From contig CAJSYZ010000002.1 of the NCBI GenBank assembly GCA_910574455.1, forward strand, positions 5,109,671 through 5,173,670: 64,000 bases of DNA, read 5' to 3'. Both the position numbers and the translations under genes were made by a program. The stretch comes from Trichaptum fuscoviolaceum (taxonomy: Eukaryota > Basidiomycota > Agaricomycetes > Hymenochaetales > Trichaptaceae). The first letter of the stretch is position 1, and each line of letters starts with the position of its first letter. Below the pieces are notes generated by a model, which did not search any database, was not told where the DNA came from, and saw only the letters and a program-made list of their open reading frames with translations. Shown in pieces: positions 55,346 to 64,000 of this stretch.

Positions 55346-57986
55346 ATGGCTACTAAAATATCTACAAGAACTGAAGTCGGAGTTGGGAGTACTGTGCAGA
55401 GGAGCAGTGGAAATGGCATTACAGTGGACGCCCGGGAAATTTTAAACGCAACCCAAAGTGCAGACGTTGGCGACAGTCTTGACACAGGGATAAAGACCTC
55501 GGGCGGGAAGAAAAAGAAGAAGAAGAAGTCGAGAAAGTCTTCAAAGCCTGCAATCAATGGGGCCGACAGTCAGAGTAAAGAAGTATTGGACGAGCAAGAG
55601 CATCGTCCTCCGACTCTCTGCATTAGCAGGAATAAACATTGGAAATATATCAGTTCATATCATGTACGTTTACTTGTTGCAACCACTCGTATATACGTTG
55701 AAACTATACCTGTACAGGGCCCCTGGCTTCAACTTCCTCTCGAACTATTGGAATCTTTACTTGTCCTAAATATCGACCCATCGACTGTTTCATCGGAAAG
55801 TCGCCTTCCAACTCTCACTGCTCCCCCAGCCCCTCAGAACCGCATCAGAGAACGCGGGTTCTCTTCCATAGGCATAAGTTCTCCACCGGACTCTCCGCAA
55901 AGTCCGTACTCTCAGATGTCTATGTCTATACCACCTCTGTTTCCTCCGACACCACCGGGAAGAGCTGCACCGCCGCCTATTGATCCAGGAGTATTCCGTT
56001 CTGTCGCGTCTATAAGAAAGCTTATAGATGAAGCTGCCGAGCTCTCTGTTCGTGCTTCATCTGGTTTGACGTCTGCTGCTCTTGGAGCGATGCGAAAGAA
56101 CAACATGAACATAAGCGGGAGCCCGTGGACGGCTATGCAATCACTCGGTCTGAACCCTATGGGCGACTTTGGAGGTGGGGGAAGGAACGTTCAAATGTCA
56201 GCTAATCGCATACATCGCCTGAGACTGCTCGCTGTGCAGAAGCTGGCAGAGGCGTACAAAGCCGACGAAATTGCATCCAGTGTCATGGTGATGCAAGGGG
56301 GCAGTGTATTTGACGACATCGCAGAAAAGGTCCTCAAAGTTGGTGCGTTGCTTCTAGCTCGTCTGGAAAGGCTTCGCGTTAGTTAACAGCTTTCAGATCC
56401 ACACAACGTGGATGCTCGCTATGTACATTTCTTTCATGAGAAAATTCCTTCTAGGTACATGGGTATTCTCTAACCTTATCGAATGCGTTCTGACATCTAA
56501 TCCGCTTTACTAAAGGCAGCTGGCAGAATCCACGCCAACGACGCTACTAGATGCGCTGATAGCGGAAAATCCTCAGCGCCTCGAATTCTATCGTACAAGA
56601 GGTATCGTTCACTGCTTCAGAGACGAGTATGCTTTGGCCGTGAAAGATTTCACAATAGCTCTCAAGGAGTCGCGTGCCACTCGTAGAGCTCGGCAAGCTC
56701 ACGACCCCTCATTCCGTTCGACAAGTGAGAAACGACCAAAGGGAAAGCGCAAGAAGTCGAAGGTAAACGGACAAGCACCCCAGAATGGCACTGCAGCCAT
56801 GATAGAGGGGCCTGATGGCGAACAGCTATTAATCCACCCTTCAGTTCTTTCGGACGCACCAGATCCGCTCGAACCCCAGCTGTTGTTCCATCGCGGAGCT
56901 GCGTATCTAGCGCACGCCATCTTTCTGGTCGAGGAAGGACTCTACAAAATCGAAGGCGTTCAGAAAATACCCCAAAGTGACTTTGGTGAATTGCGCCTTT
57001 CTTACATCGAGAATGGCAAGTATGGGGGTACGGAAATAGGGAATCCGGACGGCCCGCTTGGTCGCTCGGATGATCGTAAGGCCAGGGCGTACAGGGAAGT
57101 TTTCGCAGAACCTAAATTCCGCGATCAGATCAGTTCTCTGTTGAAGAAAGCTAAGCGTGACCACGAACGGTTCCTTGCGCATTTCGACACCCTTGACACC
57201 GTGCCCGATGAAGAGCTTGAGAACGATATCATGCAGAAGATGGAGCAGGCTTTCTTGTTATTGGAGACCTTCCGTCCAAACAGTCGGCACGCGGATCCTC
57301 CTCCTCTGCCGGATGTCCCTCTCGCGTTCACCACGTTCCACCCACTTATGGTCGAGTCCCACTTCAGCATCTTGATCTGCCTGCTCCTGCTTGGAGAATT
57401 CCAGAACCTTGTCAACACATTTGACAGATCAGCAAATCTTGTCGCCGGATTAGAAGGGTACCCGGTTTTCTTGCCCCCACGATCAATGGCACAGGCAGAG
57501 TTCTTGGAGACGCTCGAGCGTCTTGCCGGCGGCTGGAAGTATGGCTCATTCACCGGTGCGCTTGTTCGCGCCACACCTCAGTGTTCAGGGACGGCCACAG
57601 TACGAGCCCCACCACCTCTTCTCATCGCACCAACCGACATCGAAGAAGACAGCGCTATGACCCCATCTTGTGCTGGACCTTCCACAGCGAATAGTCTAAA
57701 AACGCCGCCACTCTCTGGACGTGGTTCGCCTGAGAGCGAAGACGTTGATAGCAGTCAGACGGACTATCTGCGAGAGGGTCTTGACTACCTGCGTATCCTC
57801 CTGTCGCCAGTTATAGCAAGGCAGAAGGAGAAGGCTGAGAAGGCGGCAAGAGAGAAAGAAGTGAAAGCGGATAAGAAAAAGTCTGTCCCGCTTAACTTGT
57901 CCCTCCATGGGCCAAGGGTGGATATCATGTTGGCGTGGTTAGCTGCTATACATCTTCCTGAACTCGAGAGTGTTGCGTCACCCTAA
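55346..57986 (+). CDS. TPR-like protein conserved in mushrooms, unknown function
   Basis: Starts ATGGCTACT at 55346. A Lys-rich patch (GGKKKKKKKSRKSSKP) near residue 55 may be a nuclear or nucleolar signal. HWKYISSYH then, after an intron, GPWLQLPLELLESLLVLNID. A Pro-rich linker (PPLFPPTPPGRAAPPPIDPG) and a conserved-looking helical block (SVASIRKLIDEAAELSVRAS; NRIHRLRLLAVQKLAEAYKA) follow. After one or two introns (56340-56515) comes a TPR-like hairpin: RLEFYRTRGIVHCFRDEYAL, VKDFTIAL. The last exon is long, with FHRGAAYLAHAIFLVEE, LMVESHFSILICLLLLGEF and a charged KEKAEKAAREKEVKADKKK stretch, ending LPELESVASP. I recall similar Agaricomycete proteins, none with a known role. Confidence 0.75.
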
Positions 57987-58123
57987 AATATGTGTTTATG
58001 TGTTTATGTATTTGTTTATGAAATAGTGTAGTCGATAATAGTTGTCATTCTCGTTACCTATCTATAGAAATACATTGTGTTCTCAACTTCGCATGTCCGT
58101 TTGGGAGATTGACGAGGTTAATT

Positions 58124-58917
58124 CTAGTCCGATTTATTAGACGATGAACGCAGCTCTCCTTGCGCCTTAGCCGCGACTTTCGTAAGGTATCGGAAGATAT
58201 ATGGCAGTGCCATCGTCACCACTACGATCGTAGGAATAAGGAACACGATCGTTGGTAACACAGTGGCTGGCAAAACATTCAGTAAAAGTGGCTCCAAGAT
58301 CACGTTGAAAGGCACGAGCCCAGTTGATTGAAGATCTGCGGATAGAGTGGGGATACGAACACCCGTATCGACGAGCCGTAGCCTCGCATACTTCACTCGT
58401 GTGAGCGATCTGCCGCCGGGGGATCTTCTTATTTCTTCGCCAGCGTTCTGTATGATGTGGAAGTGTTTTGCAAGCACTGCTGGTGAGAACAGAGTAATAT
58501 CAAAGTCTGTAGGGTACTGTAGGAGATGTAAGGTGTCAGAAACCACGGACTTGGGTCATTGTTACTTATTGGACTTACGAAGGCTGGCCACGATATGCGA
58601 ATGGTAAACTTGGCATAATTTATCCAAGCTGGATCTTCCAAGTCTAGTTTGAGCCATATTTCGTTCGGACAGTCCGATCCATCGCCCAAGTCTTTGCACA
58701 CAGATGATAGAGGCGTGCCTAAGGCAGCTGGAGCGATCTGAAAGGTATTTTCGCGGTGTGTTGAGTTGAGGACACTGAACCGCGAAGTGATCGCAGATGG
58801 AAACGGCGCAACAACACGTTCCTGCGACGCGTCGAAATTCCGTATTTCTGTGTTCGCTGTTGCTAAAGGCAACAAAAACGTGTAAAGTAGGCCTGCCAGC
58901 ATCCAGAGCACAGACAT
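58124..58917 (-). CDS. Type I ER/secretory membrane protein, unknown function
   Basis: Starts ATGTCTGTG (58917-58915). A clear signal peptide (VLWMLAGLLYTFLLPLATA) is followed by a lumenal domain: TEIRNFDASQERVVAPFPS, IWLKLDLEDPAWINYAKFTI. One intron (about 58580-58520) joins RISWPAF to YPTDFDITLFSP. The domain continues with RRSPGGRSLTRVKYARLRLV and VPFNVILEPLLLNVLPATV. A membrane span (PTIVFLIPTIVVVTMALPYI) and a short basic cytosolic tail (RYLTKVAAKAQGELRSSSNK) end the protein at TAG 58126-58124. I recall homologs across basidiomycetes but no function; a role in ER glycosylation or GPI-anchor assembly is possible but unproven. Confidence 0.75.
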
Positions 58918-59802
58918 CGCAACAGCCTTTCACTTGATTATCTTGAGTATTTGTTACAAGTTTGAGTGATGGACGTGCGAGCAAAGCGTTTGGCAGAGCT
59001 ATATTTGCCAAAATTTCATTTCAAGCCTTTTCGAGGAAACATTTGATGCATGGAATTCTACGCTTTACCGAATTTGGCCGTGAGAACTACTAATCTGTCG
59101 GCCTGAAATTATCGAGATGATGAATGAGATAATTCGTGTTTGAAATATGTTATACACTGGCAGTATAGATACACGTAATGGGGGCTGCTATCGAGACAGC
59201 TTGAGGGAGGGAGAGTACCGGAAACTGATAGCCCCGAGTGTGCTGAGCACGTACGCGCATGCGCACAAACGATGTAGAGAACTGTACGACGTACATCTGA
59301 GAGAGTAAGAGGCAAAAAACGAAGAAGAAAACAGACAAGGAAAGACAGAATAATACAGTTAGTGAGGACAAGGGACAAAGACATATGAAGTTAGAGTGGG
59401 GATGGGATGGGGATGAGAAGCTATAGAAACAAACGAGTGACGGACGGCGGAAAAGCCAACGGCAGACTGACAAACATTGGCAGACGTGGGGGTATCAATT
59501 GAGATCACCTAACAGGTTTTCTCGCGCAAGGGATATGCCTGGATACAACAGGAAGGGAAGACGGAATAAACGGAAGGGCCGTCCGGAATAGGAGAAAATG
59601 CTATAACATAGGATAAGTGAAAGCAAAACCGGCAAAATAGACAACGAGGAAAAGAAAGCCTGGGCTTCGTAAGAATCATGACGGTCGTAACATTTCGTAA
59701 CAGATGCACTGTACAAGGCAGTGCGAAATCGAAGGTGGGGGTCGGCTTCGAACAGAAGCCAGTCTGGCGGGGAAGGATGATGATGAAAGCGAGAAGGTGG
59801 AA
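58918..59802. other. Intergenic region, mostly 3' UTR of the zinc-finger gene
   Basis: Short frames only, no recognised motif. Purine-rich on the plus strand (GGAAAGACAG, GGGGATGGGATGGGGATG at 59398-59415). Plausibly the long 3' UTR of the C2H2 gene plus the promoter of the gene ending at 58917. Confidence 0.4.
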
Positions 59803-61695
59803 TTATGCGGTGATAAGACCGCCATCCCGCGGCGCAGAGTAGTTCCTGTGCACACGCATATGCTGATGTAGGTTATCGTGCCTACTGAATTCCTTACCAC
59901 AGCCGGGTTGAGGACACTTGTGCGCTGGATGAATGATCTGATTAGCAACCGATTCAAGAGACTTGCCTAATCGAATTTACTTACGCTTCTCATTCGTGTG
60001 TATACTTCTGACATGTCGTTTCAGATGCTCCCCGCGTGCGAAGCATTTTCCACAGCCAGCCACTTTGCAGGTGTAACTGCGGGCGCGGCGCGCCATGCCA
60101 TCAGATGAGACGACAACGCCCGGGTTCGTGGGTACACGACGTCCGCGAGACTTCTTCGTCAAGTTAGGCACAGGAACTGGCGCAGGTGCGCACGGCCGTG
60201 TAGGGCGCGACAGCCGTATTGACATAGAGTTCCGTGAAGGCCCGACAGAAGAGTCGAACGAAGACGTGATGGAGGAGATACGCGCAGTTTGAGAGGGGAC
60301 GAAGAGAGAAGAGCGAGAGCGTATTCGATAGTGAGCATCACTGTACTCGTCGTCATCACCATCTTCTCCTCGTTCTTCGCCGTCTTCATCTTCTTGGTCG
60401 CCCTCGCCGTCCGCATCCATGTCAAACTCGCCGTCTACGTCACCTTCGGCATCTCCCGGCGAGCCGAATGCCCCAGTGAACGGGATGGCCGAATAAGGTG
60501 ATGATGACGTATGCCCGCCGGCCATCTGCTGAGATCCGGCCGTTCGCATGCCGAGTTGGGGAGGAGAGACGCTGACAAATCTTGGGTCACAGCCTTCGTG
60601 CCCCGCTCCGACGCCCTGGGATGAGTGAGCTTGACTGATGAGCATCGGCGCCGAGGCGGTGTCAGTGCTCGGGGCTGCCTGGGCATGCATGGGGAGCGTG
60701 TATGACGCCTGAGGTATTGACACCAAAGCTGCGGAGTGCGTGGTAGAGACTGAGCCCGGAGATGAGTAATAGGCTGACGCGGGCCCGTCGAGGAATGGTG
60801 ACTCAGGCGACGAGGACGCGTAGGCTGCATAGGACTGCGCATGTTGATGCTGCAACGCCGATGGGTGGTTGTTCGACGAAAGGCCTAGGAAAGCCCCATA
60901 GGAGTTGATGTCGTTCTGGGGAATTGAAGAGTGTAGATTGTACGCTTCTTGCTTCAGCGGAGAATTCATGTATGGCAGCTCGCCATACGGTGACGATACT
61001 GGGATTCCATTGCCATCGTCTTCTATCTGCGGGCTTATATCAATGGAAAAATGGGGTTTGCGATCGGTGACCGGAGACTGCGACATTGCAAGCATATCAC
61101 CTCCGTATCCACCGCCTACAGCGGACCCATAAGGATACCTGAGGCCAAACTCGTAGTCTGCCATGCTGTCGAAGTCGGTGTCTAGTGATGTGTCAACAGG
61201 CGAACGGGATTCGTCGCTGCTTGTTGATGATCCAGGTCCCACAGACAGTACACGAGCTGCGGGATGGTCAATGAACGATGAGTACGGCGAGTATGAGGCT
61301 GGCTGCTGAGCCTTAGTCGAAGAGTGAGTAAGTGTCGAGTTTGCTAGAGCAGAGCGAAAGGTACGAGGTGAAAGAGGGGGTGAGATCGGCGATGAGAGCA
61401 TAAGCGGCGAGCCTGGTGAGGGCGATGACAGTGAGGGGTAAGGGTGAAGGTCGGGGCTTTTGAAAGCAAGAGAGGGAGGGGGAGAGAGCAAAAAGGCGTC
61501 CATTTGAGACTGTACGGACGGACGAGCGTATAAAGCGTAGGCTGGCGGAGCCGTCGAATCAGAGAGGCGGGGCGGATCAGGATTGAGAGACAAAGCCGAG
61601 GCGATGCGGGTAGACAACCAGGTCGACATCGGATGGAGAGGCGAGTCAGAAGGAAGCAGATTTGGGTGACGATTTTGGGCACAGGTGAAGGCCAT
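59803..61695 (-). CDS. C2H2 zinc-finger transcription factor, two C-terminal fingers (Msn2/4-like)
   Basis: Nuclear DNA-binding regulator. The start is ATGGCCTTC (61695-61693); a second in-frame ATG (MSTWLSTR) at 61629 is possible. Long Ser/Pro/Tyr-rich activation-type region, then an acidic stretch (EFDMDADGEGDQEDEDGEER, about 60430-60350), then a basic block (KKSRGRRVPTNPG). Two fingers close the protein: YTCKVAGCGKCFARGEHLKR through HVRSIHTNEK, and after an intron (about 59985-59925) PHKCPQPGCGKEFSRHDNLH QHMRVH. The tail is NYSAPRDGGLITA with TAA at 59805-59803. The R-E-H-R / R-D-N-Q finger contacts are those of the stress-response-element binders (Msn2/4, Seb1); confidence in the exact subfamily is moderate. 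Confidence 0.87.
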
Positions 61696-64000
61696 TTAAG
61701 GAGTACAGAAATGGACGTCCGAGCGCAGATTAATCATGGAAAGAGATAATAAAATAAAAACATAAAAATGGGCATCGGAGATGAGGTATGCACAACTCAC
61801 AGAAAGGCTGACCTTCCGGGCTTACAGGAACGCGGGTGCGGGTATGATCAGGTCGACAGTGGGAATGTCTCGGAATGTGCTAGAGCCGGCGAGACGTGAC
61901 GAGCTGAAAAGAGCGAAGCGAGCGAGCAGTCTGCGGGGCTGGGTCAATGAAAGTCGGTAACGTGCACGCTCATGCGACCCGGGCAGCGTCGATGGCCGTG
62001 ATAGGTCTTGTTGTCGTAAGTCTGTTGCGACAGAAAACAAAGGAAGGACTCGATAAGCGATCGTCGGTGAGGGAGAGTGGGAGTGAGAGCCGACTGAGAC
62101 TTGGCTTGACTTACAGCGTGAAATGAAGAGAAAAGGCGGGACCAGACTGGACTTTAAAGCCGGAAAACGAAAGACATATACGTGCGTGGTGGGTGTTCGT
62201 AACAAAGGTCGTTAGGACAGGACACAGAGCTGGCGGCGGGCGTTGCGTGCAGCCAGTTCTCGTCGCGCTGGCAATCAATACACACTCGTTGTCGACGAGC
62301 AAGGTGACGGCGGCGCTCTGTTTGTGTATGCTTGGCTGTGTGAATCACCCCTGCCTTTCTCGTCCTCCTCGGCTGCTCTGCCCTTCCCACCTCCCACCAT
62401 CGTCACCAACTTCCCTTCAGTCTACCTTTGCCCGAGAGCTCGCTGCTTCCTTCTCTCTTGCTTATCGTCTGCACTCTTTCCAACGACGTCAATCACATAT
62501 CGCATACAGTGAATGAACTCCAACTACTGTCGGATGCTTTCCACAAATCAGCGGGTGTTTTCTTGCCTCGGACGCAGGAATGCTCGCTCTGCATGGAAAC
62601 AGCCTCGCATTTCTCTTTCCGGTCTCTGTCCAAAAATTGCGACACTCAATCGAGTTACTCTATTGTTCCTGCACAGCTCCGGGCTCGGGCCATGGCCCTC
62701 AATGTAATGAAGTTCACTCGGCCCATTGTCTTCGCAATTAAGATTTGCATTGCTAGCTGCTTAAGGCAGCCATACCCCTACTTTGGATATCAGCACAGCT
62801 TGATCAACAGGCGAGGCTTCGCGGAGTCCAAACATGCGCAGTCATGCCTACGTGTTCTCTTTTCACATGCCTTGGCCTTCTAAGCCAACACGCGCACGGA
62901 TCAGTCCAGATACTTCTGTGCTGACTGCGGAGCTAGATGGCCTCTGAATCAAGTCTTCGCCAAACTACATAAACTTTGTTTCTAAACAAAGCCCCTTCAA
63001 TCTTAGTGGTGCTGGAGAAAGCTATGTAAGTACACCTGTTGATTGTTTTTGGCCTGCTCTCAAGCACAGCATGGTGATCGTGAATGTTCTTTGATTGCTG
63101 ATGGAGCTAGAGAAGATGCGTCACCTTCCTCTGAAGACATAGGCTTCGCCGCAGATGATCACAGCAGCTTCTGTGAAAGAAGAGGCGCCAATCGGCTTTT
63201 TATCTTAACGAACAAAACTGTCAACGAATCGCCAGAGCTGTGTCTATCCAGTACGTTTTGTATACATGATGGATAACTATCTATGCCTTCCTTTCGTATC
63301 AAAGTAAGTTTGTTTATAACACTCTTCTGTCATATACCAATACAACGTTGCGTTCCTTCCTTTTTTTCACCTTTATTGGCTTTGCGATATGTACTTTCGC
63401 TGATGACTGTTTCCGTAGCTAAATTTTACTCAATATACTCCATCTCAAAATTCACTTGAACACCGAATGAAACGCACCGGTGCTAGTCTTTCGAACTCCC
63501 ATTTACTTCGCCATGACCAAGCTGATGCAATTGGATAACAAGAAAAGAACATTTCGCCACATACAACTTGCAGTTGGTGGCGGTAGTTTTGCCGGCGGAC
63601 TGCTTCCGAATGACTTGATCCAAGTCACCTCCGGTTAAGCCGCCACCGTTACCTTTCCTCACTATAGACGTATGGTGACCTGCCATGTGTCGTTTTCGAG
63701 AGAAAGTGGTGAGTCGATATGACTTGATTCCATCAATCGAAAGGTCGAGAATCAGCTCCCTGTGAACAAAACTCAGGGGCATATCTGATATTTTGTTCTG
63801 AGAGATAGATTGTCTCTCGAGCTTTCCATAGAACTTTCGCTGTCAAAATCACTAGGGCCTCTTACGACGCTGGCAAATACCTCTATAACTTCACAACCCT
63901 CATATGCGCAGTTTCGACTTACTTCTTCATCACTTGTCGATCACCCACCTCATTTCACACCTGGAGATACTTCCGAGGGATTCCGCCGACCGTTTCCTGT
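61696..64000. other. 2.3 kb upstream of the zinc-finger gene, no supportable gene
   Basis: The first 700 bp are likely the leader and promoter of the C2H2 gene (A-rich run at 61745-61775). Frames at 62428-62883 plus and 63483-63782 minus have no motif I recognise. The latter starts at a good ATG and encodes a basic peptide (YRLTTFSRKRHMAGHHTS); it could be the end of a gene that continues past the right edge. Confidence 0.35.

Noticed and set aside
63483..63782. Minus-strand frame of 99 codons as a named gene
   Set aside because: Good ATG but no motif, and upstream frames do not join clearly; recorded only within the intergenic note.

Overview
The window is nuclear DNA from a filamentous basidiomycete, most likely an Agaricomycete. 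Genes are dense and run in mixed orientation. They are split by many 50-70 nt introns with GTRNGT-type donors. Diagnostic contents include a Plavaka-type transposase, a Brh2-like BRCA2 with one BRC-like motif, a class IV chitin synthase and a DUF6699-like protein. No bacterial-type operons, CRISPR arrays, rRNA genes or convincing tRNA genes were seen. Identifications rest on reading motifs by eye; no database search was run.

Left end (1-9.9 kb): a transposon-rich accessory zone. A Plavaka-type transposase gene runs off the left edge. Its zinc-finger exon is split by an 818-bp solo LTR flanked by a 5-bp target duplication. Head-to-head with it lies a multi-exon coiled-coil gene with a run of lysine-rich mini-exons and a C-terminal Asp/Gly/Glu repeat. 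It is followed by about 3.5 kb with no gene I can support.

Middle (9.9-31.5 kb): a Mn-type CDF transporter, an nor-1-like short-chain dehydrogenase (SDR1), the polyadenylation factor FIP1, a mitochondrial zeta-crystallin-like quinone oxidoreductase, an ING-family PHD protein, a TBC RabGAP and a small Ser-rich protein. Then come three tandem SDR paralogs on the minus strand: one a pseudogene with two frameshifts, one with an in-frame deletion, one intact. Their promoters share a near-palindromic motif.

Right (31.5-64 kb): a secreted Pro/Ser-rich protein; a BMT5-like rRNA methyltransferase divergent from a RAMP4/YSY6 ER protein; HAT2/RBAP48 divergent from ATP synthase subunit e; BRCA2 divergent from UDP-GlcNAc pyrophosphorylase; a taxilin whose coiled coil carries an embedded SUMO-like domain; a DUF6699-like protein; class IV chitin synthase; a TPR-like protein; a type I membrane protein; and a two-finger C2H2 transcription factor. 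UDP-GlcNAc pyrophosphorylase and chitin synthase act in the same pathway (precursor and polymer). BRCA2 and HAT2 both carry MluI cell-cycle boxes in their promoters.

The most unusual items are the SUMO-like domain inside taxilin, the solo LTR that cleanly splits a transposase reading frame, the decaying SDR cluster with shared promoter motifs, and a RAMP4 gene whose first coding exon is just the start codon.
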